From contig CAKUGH010000025.1 in NCBI GenBank assembly GCA_934654605.1, forward strand, positions 1 through 22,554: a DNA stretch of 22,554 bases, given 5' to 3'. This DNA is from an uncultured Collinsella sp. GTDB taxonomy: Bacteria; Actinomycetota; Coriobacteriia; Coriobacteriales; Coriobacteriaceae. Position numbers and translations under genes: made by a program. Of this stretch, positions 1 to 8,513 are shown in pieces; position 1 is the stretch's first letter; every line of letters begins with the position of its first letter. The notes under the pieces were generated by a model. It ran no database searches, had not been told where the DNA came from, and saw only the letters and a list, made by a program, of their open reading frames with translations.

Positions 1-410
1 TACTCGTTGTAGTAGCTCTGGACGTCGAAGGCCTCGTTGCCGCGGCGGCCCTCGCCCATGCCGAAGCTGACGAAGTGGCGGAGGACCGCCGAGTCGTCGA
101 GCATGGATACCCCGCCGTATGTCGTCTTGGTGTAGGCCGACCGCACGTCACCGTTGTTCTCGAGGTAGTACTCGGGGTCGAAGACCGCCGAGTAGTCCAC
201 CCCGCCCGCCTTTGTGACGGGGTCCTTCAGGGAGGTGCAGCCGCTGGCATGGCGCCCCTCGCCCTTGCCCCACTTCATGTAGTGGTAGTAGTAGCTGGGA
301 AGGTCCGTCCCGTACGCAAGCCTCAGGTCCCGGTACTCGTTGTAGTAGCTCTGGACGTCGAAGGCCTCGTTGCCGCGGCGGCCCTCGCCCATGCCGAAGC
401 TGACGAAGTG
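1..410. repeat. Direct repeat in the amidase tail, 333-bp period
   Basis: Positions 1-77 and 334-410 are identical over 77 bp. The period of 333 bp is exactly 111 codons, so the repeat is in frame and encodes the junction between two kinds of Tyr-rich protein unit (ending and starting around GMGEGRRGNEAFDVQSYYNE). The first copy is cut by the window edge, so the true repeat may be longer and there may be more copies. Confidence 0.9.
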
Positions 411-1832
411 CTGTAGAGCCTTGTCTTTATCGTTGTTCGCCCATTTAGCAACGTCGGGATATTTATTTAGGTAGTAATCCGCATCGAAAACAGAAGAGTA
501 ATCCATCCAACTCGAACGCGGGAACTGCGCGATGATCGCATCAGCATCAGCTTCGCCCAAACGTTTACAGCCAGCATCACTGAAGTAATTCCAAACATCA
601 CCAGAGTTTGAAATAAAGCCATGCTCTATCAATATGCCAGGAATCCCCTGCTCTCGAGCACAACGAATTACAGCAAATTCATCACCAATCACCATCTGGA
701 ATACGCCACGATAAGTCAAGCCCAAAGCCTGCAAGTTATTCATCACTTTTTGGGCAAGCTCAACAGAGGCTTTTGTATAACTGGAACCATTGTCGGTGGG
801 TGCATACACCTCAGCACCATGCGCTGCAGAACTACCAGAATTAATGTGGAAGCTGACGAAAGCCTGGGCGCCCTGATTTACACATCGCTGAACGCGATAC
901 AGGAAATCATTACCACTATACGAACCGAACTGGTCGCGGGACATCACTACCTTAAAGCCATATTGCTCAAGCTTCTCCTTGCACGCAACCGCTATCTTCC
1001 ATGTAAGGTCAGCTTCACTCTTGCCATTTCCCTGAGCCCCAGGGTCAAGACCACCATGGCCCGGATCAAGCGCAATTACGTATGCACCGTTTACGGCAGT
1101 GCCAGATGGCACAATCGAATTGTCCCCATTTGTGGCGGCAAGCGCATCTCCAATAGAAGATGCCAGAATCAAATTTCCAGAATCGTCTGAATAATATACA
1201 GAATCAGCAGTGCCGTTATTAGCAATCTCATTATCCACAGCAAAGCTGGAGTCAATATCAAATGAATAGCCGCATCGCATCAGGTCAACAGAGTGATCAG
1301 CTGTATCACCTTGCAAATGATATGCGATCGAAATTAGGTCATAACCGCATTCGGCATAGTCCTCGCCAAATTGAAAAGCAGCCGAGTTTGCATTAACGCC
1401 AGTCGCTTCGACATAATAGGTGTGCCCGGTTGTAGACTCAAGCTCCAAAGTCGCATCTGCAACCACATCGGAATCATTCGAAGTGGCAAAAGCAATCACT
1501 TGGTCGGTACCAGCCGGAAGCTGAGGATAAGCAATATATAAATACTGGTACAAGCTGGCTGAAGTAGCATTTGCTTCAGCAGAAGCAGCGGAGGAGCTCT
1601 CCTCTTCGGGAATAACTCCTTCATCTACGTCGGTACTCTCATCAGAAACAGAGGTACGCTGCTCGACAGTAGCCCCCGATCCATCAGACGACGCTGCCAA
1701 AACCTCAGAAGAATCGAGTTCAGCAAATTCGGAACTAATTGCATACGCTGTCGCAATTGGGCAAACTAGCGGATATAACCCGACCGCAATTGCAGAGATG
1801 AGCAAAATGAATAAGTGAATATATCGTTTCAT
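1..1832 (-). CDS. Secreted N-acetylmuramoyl-L-alanine amidase (Amidase_3) with C-terminal Tyr-rich repeats, partial
   Basis: The frame begins with ATG at 1832 behind GGAG and is still open at position 1, so the C-terminus is missing. Residues 1 to about 31 form a signal peptide ending in AYA. A Ser/Glu-rich linker and an unassigned, probably beta-rich segment follow (about 85-240). The amidase domain spans about 250-435. It shows DPGHGG with zinc-ligand His259, a downstream Glu in GKSEADL, FHINSG with the second His, and IEHGF with the catalytic Glu, so the active site looks complete. The enzyme should cut the MurNAc to L-Ala bond of peptidoglycan outside the cell. From about 440 on there are tandem units carrying motifs such as FDADYYLNKYPDV and HFVSFGMGEGRRGN, a repeat type I associate with secreted cell-surface proteins of Coriobacteriia and others. 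The part below 411 is clearly GC-richer than the amidase domain. The enzyme class is secure; the repeat function (wall binding?) is inference. Confidence 0.9.
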   Translation of the reverse strand, partial: MKRYIHLFILLISAIAVGLYPLVCPIATAYAISSEFAELDSSEVLAASSDGSGATVEQRTSVSDESTDVDEGVIPEEESSSAASAEANATSASLYQYLYIAYPQLPAGTDQVIAFATSNDSDVVADATLELESTTGHTYYVEATGVNANSAAFQFGEDYAECGYDLISIAYHLQGDTADHSVDLMRCGYSFDIDSSFAVDNEIANNGTADSVYYSDDSGNLILASSIGDALAATNGDNSIVPSGTAVNGAYVIALDPGHGGLDPGAQGNGKSEADLTWKIAVACKEKLEQYGFKVVMSRDQFGSYSGNDFLYRVQRCVNQGAQAFVSFHINSGSSAAHGAEVYAPTDNGSSYTKASVELAQKVMNNLQALGLTYRGVFQMVIGDEFAVIRCAREQGIPGILIEHGFISNSGDVWNYFSDAGCKRLGEADADAIIAQFPRSSWMDYSSVFDADYYLNKYPDVAKWANNDKDKALQHFVSFGMGEGRRGNEAFDVQSYYNEYRDLRLAYGTDLPSYYYHYMKWGKGEGRHASGCTSLKDPVTKAGGVDYSAVFDPEYYLENNGDVRSAYTKTTYGGVSMLDDSAVLRHFVSFGMGEGRRGNEAFDVQSYYNE

Positions 1833-1867
1833 GCTGACTCCGTCTATCTTTCGTAGATACGCAAAGT

Positions 1868-1873
1868 ATTATA
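1868..1873 (-). promoter_or_regulatory. Candidate -10 box for the amidase gene
   Basis: On the reverse strand this is a perfect TATAAT, about 35 bp before the ATG. No convincing -35 hexamer lies 16-18 bp upstream, so this is only a candidate. The rest of the 306-bp divergent gap to 2138 shows no gene. Confidence 0.4.
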
Positions 1874-2111
1874 ACCAGCGCAACATTACAAGATGAGCCC
1901 AGATTAGAATCTTGAGCGACTTCTTGAATAATCGCCCGAAACGCTTCGTTGACTTCTTATAGAGTTCTCAGGTGAAACACCGTCAACATGACTTCCGTAT
2001 CATTCCACGACGAAAGCAATCGGTGAGTCGCGTTTCGTTAATTGAATCTATGTCTAGATTAATTAATTACCTTTGCCTGCTGTAAACTAAAAAGTCATAT
2101 CAGTATCTAGT

Positions 2112-2127
2112 GTTAACTATAGTTAAC
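2112..2127. promoter_or_regulatory. Perfect 16-bp palindrome directly before the acyltransferase RBS
   Basis: GTTAACTATAGTTAAC is its own reverse complement and abuts the ribosome binding site CGGAGG of the following gene. It could be an operator. It also contains TATAGT, a possible -10 box, although no good -35 is visible at the matching distance. Confidence 0.45.
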
Positions 2128-2138
2128 CGGAGGACTTC

Positions 2139-3212
2139 ATGGCAAAAGAACGTAATTCCCTAATAGAACTTTTTAGACTGATTTCAATGTGGTGTGTAGT
2201 TGCGCATCATTTCATAATTCACAATTCCGATGCCATATCGGTATTTCCTAGCCCTGTAACACGTTTCATACTCAACGGAATTTTTATACCCATTGGAAAG
2301 GTCGCAGTCGGCTGTTTCGTGTTTATAACAGTGTGGTTTATAGCGGCAAGAACTTCATTTACCATAAAGGATGCGGCCAAGAAAATTGTAATTCTTAATA
2401 ATGAAGTGGTTTTTTACAGCGTCATTTTAGGAATCTTTTTTGTTTCTGCTGGCAACTTGCAACTTTCAGCCTCCTTTATTATCAAAACGATTTTTCCAAT
2501 TGCCACGGGCTACGGCTGGTGGTTCGCCAATTCGTATGCCTGCCTGATTCTGCTTCTCCCCTTTATAATGAAGGGACTTCGAGCTTGCAGCAAGAAGGAG
2601 CACGAATTTCTCGCGTTGTCATTAACGTTTGCAATTGGACTATATCGATATCTACCCTTCGTTTCATTCCCGGCCGAAGGATTGCTTATCGATTTCATTG
2701 TACTAGCAATTGATATCTGCTATTTCAGATGGTACAGCGACCTCGATAGCATAAAGTGGAGAATGCTGGCTCTTATTGGGGTTGGAAGCTTTGCATTGGG
2801 AATCGCTTTTTACTACCTACCGTATCAATCGCGCGGAATAATACACGACTTTACTGTAAATCTATTTAACGGATACGTGTACTCATCAGCTAGCATTCTC
2901 TCAATGGGCCTATCATTCACAATTTCTTTAGCAGCGTTCAAATTTTCTCAGGTGCACCAATTTACATCTAGCACCATTAATTGGATTGCTGGATCCGCTT
3001 TTGCTGTATACCTGATTTCAGACTTTCAATATGTTCGAGACTGGCTCTGGAAGAGCTTGTTCACCTTCAGCAATTTTGGGAACCAACACGGTATTCTGCT
3101 TGTAATTGCAATACCATCCTTTGTGATGATTTGCTGCTTAATTATCGATATTTTTAGGAGATTATTTACTTCGCGAATATTGATAATTGTCCATCAGTTT
3201 GATCGCCGTTAA
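2139..3212 (+). CDS. Membrane acyltransferase, acyltransferase 3 (OafA/WecH-like) family
   Basis: This 357-residue integral membrane protein starts at ATG 2139 behind GGAGG with ideal spacing. The N-terminus carries the family signature: NSLIELFRLISMW followed by the first helix and VVAHHF, where the paired His belongs to the conserved active-site region. About ten hydrophobic helices follow, the usual size and layout for this family. Members transfer acyl groups, commonly acetyl, to sugars of lipopolysaccharide, capsule or wall polymers at the membrane. Next to glycosyltransferases and a flippase, O-acylation of the locus glycan is the likely role, but donor and acceptor cannot be read from the sequence. 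The gene is AT-rich like the rest of the island, stands alone on the forward strand, and is followed by a strong hairpin. Confidence 0.85.
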   Translation: MAKERNSLIELFRLISMWCVVAHHFIIHNSDAISVFPSPVTRFILNGIFIPIGKVAVGCFVFITVWFIAARTSFTIKDAAKKIVILNNEVVFYSVILGIFFVSAGNLQLSASFIIKTIFPIATGYGWWFANSYACLILLLPFIMKGLRACSKKEHEFLALSLTFAIGLYRYLPFVSFPAEGLLIDFIVLAIDICYFRWYSDLDSIKWRMLALIGVGSFALGIAFYYLPYQSRGIIHDFTVNLFNGYVYSSASILSMGLSFTISLAAFKFSQVHQFTSSTINWIAGSAFAVYLISDFQYVRDWLWKSLFTFSNFGNQHGILLVIAIPSFVMICCLIIDIFRRLFTSRILIIVHQFDRR

Positions 3213-3231
3213 ATACCCCAAAGACTACAAC

Positions 3232-3282
3232 GCCAATATTTAAGGGCACCGAGGAAAGACCCCGGTGCCCTTAAATATTGGC
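3232..3282. terminator. 20-bp perfect hairpin after the acyltransferase
   Basis: Arms 3232-3251 and 3263-3282 are perfectly complementary (core GGGCACCG / CGGTGCCC) with an 11-nt loop, starting 19 bp after the stop codon. There is no separate T-run; the arms themselves are AT-rich at the base. It most likely terminates the acyltransferase transcript and may also stop the converging DUF2304 transcript. The following 140 bp to 3422 show nothing recognisable. Confidence 0.7.
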
Positions 3283-3422
3283 AATAGTCATACTGGCGAT
3301 ATGGCATGTCCACCTCAAAATGAGTGCCTCAAAGCCTTCGATTCCGCTTATTTGCGCTTAGAAATAAACAACTCCATAGCGCGGCATAGACAACATTCCC
3401 GACGTCCCGCGCAATAATAAAA

Positions 3423-3764
3423 TTACCTTGAACGAACTTCCTTTTCGAGCAATGCGATTTTATGTGTCAGATTTTTAATTGCGATCGCCTGTCTACTAGC
3501 GGTCATAGATAAAGACAGGAGGATCAAAATCACAAAGATAAAGCCCGCAACGAAAATAAAATTAGCAGAAGTGACGAATCCAAAAATGGACGAAAGCCAG
3601 CAAATCGGGCCCGGAAACAAACTAACAATTAGAAGAGTGACAACCAAAGCCAACCATAAAAGAGAGTAGCGTAGCTGCAGCTTATCAGCCAACACAAGAC
3701 GAACGACATAAAGCGCCAGCAATAAACAAGCGAATACTATGGCGATTCGTAATGATGCAGACAT
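3423..3764 (-). CDS. DUF2304 small membrane protein
   Basis: This 113-residue protein has three hydrophobic segments (about 5-23, 33-52 and 64-90) and a short charged, probably coiled-coil C-terminus with LTHKIALLEKEV. The motif LQLRYSLLWL after the first helix and the overall size fit DUF2304, a family very often encoded directly after a dolichyl-phosphate-mannose-synthase-like GT2 gene, exactly as here. The RBS AGGAG overlaps the stop codon of that upstream gene, which suggests translational coupling and a joint role, perhaps as membrane partner of the glycosyltransferase. The molecular function of the family is not established. Confidence 0.85.
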   Translation of the reverse strand: MSASLRIAIVFACLLLALYVVRLVLADKLQLRYSLLWLALVVTLLIVSLFPGPICWLSSIFGFVTSANFIFVAGFIFVILILLSLSMTASRQAIAIKNLTHKIALLEKEVRSR

Positions 3765-3773
3765 TGTTGGCTC

Positions 3774-4469
3774 CTATTTCGAAAAAGCGGATATAAAAAT
3801 AGCTAAAGTAACCTTGATCATGTAGTAAACGCTGGAAAAACCAGAAATAGAGGAAGTGCCCCCCTGCCGTTCCTTCATAACAACGGAAACTTCTGTTACA
3901 TCTAAGCCTTGAGCGAGCGCATAGACAATAGAATCAGGCTCGGGATAGTCAGAAGGATACTTATTACAGAAAAGCTCAATGGCCTTTTTATTGCAAGCCC
4001 TAAAACCTGAAGTCGGGTCCGTAATTCGTCGTCGAGAAACCAATCGGATTACATTTGAAAACCAAGTTATGCCAATTCGCCTTAAAAAAGAGGATTGAAA
4101 TCCGGTCGTCGGTATTAAGAACCTAGACCCGACAACTATATCGGAGCCGGCTTGAATCTGTTCAACAAGACTAGCGATGTATTTGGGATCGTGTTGACCA
4201 TCGCCATCCACTTGAACATCAATATCATAGCCATACTGTCGAGCGTATTTATGACCAGCCTGAACTGCACCGCCAATACCCAAATTCTGAGGCAAGTCCA
4301 GTACGTTAAGATGATTCTCTTCACATATCTGGAGAGTCTTGTCCGCAGATCCGTCATTAACCACAAGGTAGTCATAGCCAAATTGCGTTACTGACTTTAC
4401 TGTACAAAGTATATTAGCCTCTTCGTTATATGCTGGAATTATGACCAAAACGCTAGGGCTATTATTCAT
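3774..4469 (-). CDS. GT2 glycosyltransferase, dolichyl-phosphate mannosyltransferase-like
   Basis: I chose ATG 4469 (protein MNNSPSVLVI, 231 residues) because AAGGA sits five bases before it; an in-frame ATG at 4508 lacks an RBS and only adds a hydrophobic stretch. The protein is a compact GT-A fold: VIIPAYNEEANI near the N-terminus, VVNDGSADKT, the metal-binding DGDGQHD at about 88-94, GSRF, and DPTSGFRA. This set is typical of polyprenyl-phosphate glycosyl transferases of the DPM1/GtrB type, which move a sugar from a nucleotide onto undecaprenyl phosphate. The family often has C-terminal membrane helices; here there is only a short hydrophobic end, and the separate DUF2304 protein encoded next may supply the membrane part. 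The sugar is unknown. Confidence 0.88.
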   Translation of the reverse strand: MNNSPSVLVIIPAYNEEANILCTVKSVTQFGYDYLVVNDGSADKTLQICEENHLNVLDLPQNLGIGGAVQAGHKYARQYGYDIDVQVDGDGQHDPKYIASLVEQIQAGSDIVVGSRFLIPTTGFQSSFLRRIGITWFSNVIRLVSRRRITDPTSGFRACNKKAIELFCNKYPSDYPEPDSIVYALAQGLDVTEVSVVMKERQGGTSSISGFSSVYYMIKVTLAIFISAFSK

Positions 4470-4759
4470 AACAATCCTTAACAGAAGTTTAGTAATCAAA
4501 GTTAACATTCAAAGTATATGTTTAGATATTATAAACTTTAGTAGTGATTATATTTTAATATAGAGACTACTGAGATTTGGAACAATACGGTTGAAACGTA
4601 GTATGCAGATTGGCAACTGTATTTAATAATTCAATTGATGCAAATCTAGGCCAATTATTAGATGCTGTAGTCAAATTGGCAAACAACCACACTTTAGTGC
4701 GTCTTTCACGGCTGTTGTAAAATGCAAAATCGTAGACCATAGTTAATAGGAGAAATCGA
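4470..4759. other. AT-rich divergent intergenic region
   Basis: This 290-bp stretch separates two divergent glycosyltransferase genes and should hold both promoters. On the reverse strand a perfect TATAAT lies at 4528-4533 without a clear -35. On the forward strand TTGTAA, 17 bp and CATAGT lie just before the RBS of the gene at 4760. I see no gene here: the reverse-strand frame through this stretch has no RBS or recognisable motif and overlaps the next gene's start. Confidence 0.4.
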
Positions 4760-5770
4760 ATGTTCCTTTCAATTATTATTCCTGTATATAATTCCACCCA
4801 GTACTTGTCTGAATGCGTCAATTCCCTTTTAAACCAGTCTTTTAAAGATTTTGAAATTCTTCTTGTCGATGATCAGTCAACTGACAATTCCCCGGATATC
4901 TGTCGAAATTTTGCCAACAGTGATGCAAGAGTTAAATTTATCCAGCGGGCACAAAACGGCGGAACTTCTGCTGCTAGAAACACAGGACTTAGGGCGGCAA
5001 AGGGAAAATATGTTACATTCACCGACAACGATGACTATTGGAGATTTTCTAATGCTATATCTGATCTCTATCAGCTCATTAGCAATTACAACGAACCCGA
5101 CGTTGTAATTTATCCCACTTGTTCATATTGGGAGAGCCGGAATGAGCTTATAGTTGATTCAAATTCGAATATTATTGATACCCATCAAAATTCTTCGGAT
5201 TTCGCAACTTCAATAAGCTCGTTAATTGAATCGGGCTTATATTGCTCTGCTGTATGGAGCAAAACAGTCAAAAGACAGTTGATCGTTGACAACAATCTAT
5301 TTTTTTTAGAGGGCAAGAGGAATGAAGACTGTGACTGGTCTTTGAAATTGTTGTATCAAATCAAGTCTGTCAAACTCTATAACTCCCCTTTTTATGTTTG
5401 GCGACGCAATTCCGCCGTGTCGCAAAGTGTAAAACCGCTTGATGCAAAAATCGTTAAGGACCTTTTAGGCATACTCCACCAGCATTGCGAAGCCGTTAAC
5501 ACAGAAATGTTATCTAAAACCAATAAAGCAGCATCGAATGCTTTTGCGGCCTATCTCTATGTAATACTTCTTGGCTACGCGGGAACCCTAAGTAAAAATG
5601 AAGCAAGCGTTATTTTAGACTCAGCCATTAAATGCAGCTGGCTGCTTAGTTGCAGCAACAGAAAACAGGTACAGATCTGCAGATGTGCCGCACGCTTTAT
5701 AGGTCTAACCAATACCTCTAAACTACTTGGGCTGTTGATGAATAGAGAGCGACGTCGTATTGCAAGCTAA
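4760..5770 (+). CDS. GT2 family glycosyltransferase
   Basis: The 336-residue protein starts at ATG 4760 behind AGGAG. The first 100 residues are a textbook GT2 (GT-A) domain: LSIIIPVYNSTQYL, LLVDDQSTDNS, NGGTSAARNTGL and TFTDNDDYW, which contains the DxD-type metal and nucleotide-sugar site. A later ED(C)DW segment (NEDCDWSLKL) is the usual catalytic-base region. The C-terminal 120 residues are alpha-helical without a recognised domain. It should add one sugar of the repeat unit on the cytoplasmic side. It is transcribed alone, opposite to the main glycan gene run, and is followed by an imperfect hairpin. Sugar donor and linkage cannot be assigned. Confidence 0.88.
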   Translation: MFLSIIIPVYNSTQYLSECVNSLLNQSFKDFEILLVDDQSTDNSPDICRNFANSDARVKFIQRAQNGGTSAARNTGLRAAKGKYVTFTDNDDYWRFSNAISDLYQLISNYNEPDVVIYPTCSYWESRNELIVDSNSNIIDTHQNSSDFATSISSLIESGLYCSAVWSKTVKRQLIVDNNLFFLEGKRNEDCDWSLKLLYQIKSVKLYNSPFYVWRRNSAVSQSVKPLDAKIVKDLLGILHQHCEAVNTEMLSKTNKAASNAFAAYLYVILLGYAGTLSKNEASVILDSAIKCSWLLSCSNRKQVQICRCAARFIGLTNTSKLLGLLMNRERRRIAS

Positions 5771-5819
5771 CAATTCTGCGATCACTCAACCAATACAATA
5801 AATAGCTAAACACAGACGC

Positions 5820-5860
5820 AGTGCATAGTATTAAGGCGTAAATCTTAAATGCTATGCACT
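5820..5860. terminator. Hairpin between convergent glycosyltransferase genes
   Basis: Arms 5820-5835 and 5844-5860 pair nearly perfectly (AGTGCATAG / CTATGCACT plus an inner TTAAG / CTTAA) with an 8-nt loop. It sits between the stop codons of two converging genes, so it probably serves both strands. The downstream T content is modest. Confidence 0.55.
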
Positions 5861-5911
5861 ACTTACGTTTTGACAGGCCTAGAATCCCCGGGATCTGGAC
5901 GCCCAGGTCAA

Positions 5912-7060
5912 TTATTCACCAATAGCAAATGCATAACAAAGCAATTCAGCAGAATCCCTCCAAGAATGCTTCGATTCGACAAGCATCCGAACCGCTTTAG
6001 ATTGAGATTTCAACAAAGAGCGATTTGACACAACTTGATTGATAGCCCGCTCAACCGACTCGGTACTCATGGATTGAATAATTGTCCCATATTCGCTACT
6101 CGGAATAAGCTCCCGAGCCCCTCCGACATCAGTAACGACAGCAGGACACCCACATGCAGCCGCTTCCAGCAGTATTGTTGAAAAACCCTCGGAACGAGTC
6201 GGAAGACAAAGTAAATTGGACTGCTGAAGAAGCGCAGAAACATCAGCTGCAGACAGACGTCCCACCCAGTGAAGCGACTCCCCCTGAGCAAGCTCAACCT
6301 CGGAAGACATTGGTCCATCACCCGCCAAGACAAAATGGACCCCGAGATTAATAAGTCGTTGGCTTTTCGAAGTATCAATTATTGACTTGATTCCCTTTTC
6401 TGGTATGAATCGACCAATGTAGGTGACAACAAATTGAGTCTCTCCTAATTTAAGCTCATGTCTAAAATCTCGCCCTGAGGTCATTTCGCGATATTCTTCT
6501 GCGTCAATTGCGTTTGGAATAATGCCTTCCGCTTGAATTCCAAAATGCCAAAGCCATTCCATGCTTTTCTGAGAAACGCCGTAATATGCTGGGCTATATC
6601 TCTTGCCCCATGCAGTAATTAGATGCTCATACATGCGCACAAACGGATCAAGCATTGGATTACTAAATGAAAGATGAGCCGACCCATGATCAAGCACAAC
6701 AGGCTTTAGACCTTTCTGTCGAGCAAACCTAATACCAGCAATTGAATGAAGGTAAAACCTTGCATTTATCAGAACGCCATCAAGGTCTTGAGCTTCGAGC
6801 CATTTCCAAAGATCACGATTTTTCTTATTAAATCTAGCAACTGGAAACCGACCGTCAACGAGCGGAAAACAAGAGAGGCGGAGGATTTTAATATCGGAAT
6901 CATCCTCAAGACCAACTCCAATTAAATTGGTATCGTTTGTAACAACGATAACCGAAGCGCCCTTTGCCGCAAGGGCGTGCGCCATATTCTGAGTAAAACT
7001 CTCAATTCCACCCATATGAGGAGGATATTGAGCTGAAAAAATCGCGTAAGTTCTAGACAT
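5912..7060 (-). CDS. GT4 family glycosyltransferase
   Basis: I prefer ATG 7060 (MSRTYAIFSA, 382 residues) with GGGAG ten bases upstream; an upstream in-frame TTG at 7120 would add 20 residues that do not resemble the family. The N-terminal Rossmann domain shows the GT4 glycine loop PPHMGGIESF. The C-terminal domain has YIGRFIPEKG, FVLAGDGP, HWVGRLSAADV and the EX7E motif in EGFSTILLEAAACG, which binds the nucleotide-sugar. This GT-B retaining enzyme should add a sugar to the lipid-linked intermediate in the cytoplasm. It is the last gene of the reverse-strand run, 136 bp after the flippase gene. The specific sugar is unknown. Confidence 0.9.
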   Translation of the reverse strand: MSRTYAIFSAQYPPHMGGIESFTQNMAHALAAKGASVIVVTNDTNLIGVGLEDDSDIKILRLSCFPLVDGRFPVARFNKKNRDLWKWLEAQDLDGVLINARFYLHSIAGIRFARQKGLKPVVLDHGSAHLSFSNPMLDPFVRMYEHLITAWGKRYSPAYYGVSQKSMEWLWHFGIQAEGIIPNAIDAEEYREMTSGRDFRHELKLGETQFVVTYIGRFIPEKGIKSIIDTSKSQRLINLGVHFVLAGDGPMSSEVELAQGESLHWVGRLSAADVSALLQQSNLLCLPTRSEGFSTILLEAAACGCPAVVTDVGGARELIPSSEYGTIIQSMSTESVERAINQVVSNRSLLKSQSKAVRMLVESKHSWRDSAELLCYAFAIGE

Positions 7061-7196
7061 GTTCTTTATGCTCCCATATCCGTCCACCACCAAAGCACAA
7101 CCGCATAATGTTGCAAACAATTATTCGACATTTATGGGACTACCAAAATAATGAGCCATTAGCTGAATTACGAAATCCCAGGGCAATAATGCGCTA

Positions 7197-8459
7197 CTAG
7201 CTAGCTGAATTATCAACAACCATGCTACGGACCGCTTTAAACAGGAAGTAAAATAGGATGGCGCAAGATATGAAATAACTAATAATGACTACATAGCTGG
7301 CACCATTTAAGCCGGTTCGCGGTATCAAAAACCATGCCAAAGGAAATGAAATCAAACACCCTATACAATTCCCAATAAAACAACCAGACATATCGCGAAT
7401 GCCAATTAGAAGATCGCTTAAAAAAGCAACTAAAGCCGTAAACGCAGAGCTAAATAGGCCAGCGTATATCAAATAGCAATAGCCAGCGATCTTCCCCCCG
7501 AACACCATATTGAGCAGCTCGCTGCCAAATAACATGAAAATGCATGCAAAAACAGCAAATACTGCAAACATCGATATAGTCACTTTGAAAACAAGGTGGA
7601 ATAGACCCGACACATCCTTTGCCTCATATCGTTTAGCAAAAGACCCCAAAAGAGGAGCGTAGACGTAGGTAGCGCATGCCTGAATAATTACAATCGGTGT
7701 ACAAACAGTTGCATAAATTCCCAGCGCCGAAGCACCATAGCACTCCCCTAGAAACTGACGTGAATATGTCACCACTACTGAACATAGAGACATGCCAACC
7801 ACGGCGGGAAGGCATGACATAAATAGATGCTTAATAACCGCAGCGTCAAATGAGGGCCTTACGTTGGTAAATTGAGAAGCAATCTTATAGTCAACAAAAA
7901 TCATCGGATAGGTAACAACAACCATACCAATCAACGCTACATTGAGACTATCAAATTTAGCCATTCCAATAATGAAGGCGACAAGAAACAGGGTTGCTCG
8001 AATTATCATTGAGATACCGCAGTAGTCCATTCTGAGATGCTGCTGATCAACCCCATGCAGTACATCGATAAAAACATCCCCAGCTCGAAAAACAAGGTAA
8101 AGGAAAATTACAACAAAACTATCTCTTGAACAAGTGAAATACATATATAAATAGGTGGCAATTATTCCCAGGAAAATAGTCGTCAATCTAAAACCGACAT
8201 ACTGACTTGCCGACACCCTTTCATGAATGTCAGATACCTGATAGGACCTAATTCGAAATAGTCCAATTTGGGAAAATACATTTGAAACCGACATAGCCAC
8301 AGCAAGCAATCCTGCAGCTTCATAGCTACTAGATAGTCTTGCCACAACTACGGTAATAAGCCATTGGCAGCCCGAATAATATAAAGAACCGAATGAGTTC
8401 CATAACATATTTGACTTAAGTGACTTTTCTTTCAAAATACCCTCATATTCCGAATTCAT
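7197..8459 (-). CDS. Polysaccharide flippase, Wzx/MOP superfamily
   Basis: The 420-residue protein is hydrophobic throughout with about 12-14 predicted helices and the usual Wzx opening: a short basic N-terminus (LKEKSLKSN) followed by LWNSFGSLYYSG. Size and helix pattern match lipid-linked oligosaccharide flippases of the MOP exporter superfamily, which move undecaprenyl-linked repeat units across the membrane. Its place between the LicD transferase and a GT4 enzyme supports a glycan export role. No Wzy polymerase is visible in the window; the polymer may be made elsewhere or the product may be a single unit. The RBS before ATG 8459 is weak, so the exact start is uncertain. Confidence 0.85.
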   Translation of the reverse strand: MNSEYEGILKEKSLKSNMLWNSFGSLYYSGCQWLITVVVARLSSSYEAAGLLAVAMSVSNVFSQIGLFRIRSYQVSDIHERVSASQYVGFRLTTIFLGIIATYLYMYFTCSRDSFVVIFLYLVFRAGDVFIDVLHGVDQQHLRMDYCGISMIIRATLFLVAFIIGMAKFDSLNVALIGMVVVTYPMIFVDYKIASQFTNVRPSFDAAVIKHLFMSCLPAVVGMSLCSVVVTYSRQFLGECYGASALGIYATVCTPIVIIQACATYVYAPLLGSFAKRYEAKDVSGLFHLVFKVTISMFAVFAVFACIFMLFGSELLNMVFGGKIAGYCYLIYAGLFSSAFTALVAFLSDLLIGIRDMSGCFIGNCIGCLISFPLAWFLIPRTGLNGASYVVIISYFISCAILFYFLFKAVRSMVVDNSAS

Positions 8460-8513
8460 AAAGCATATACGATTACCAAAGCTTCTGACTTACCTTAACG
8501 TTATTAGCAGCAA

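Noticed and set aside
1..410. Possible CRISPR array
   Set aside because: There are only two visible copies, the repeat is 77 bp with a 333-bp period, and it is in frame within a protein repeat region.
621..1190. Forward frame of 189 codons
   Set aside because: It lies antisense inside the amidase domain, whose active-site motifs are all on the reverse strand; it has no RBS or recognisable domain.
4567..4821. Reverse frame of 84 codons in the divergent gap
   Set aside because: It overlaps the start of the GT2 gene at 4760, has no RBS and no recognisable motif.
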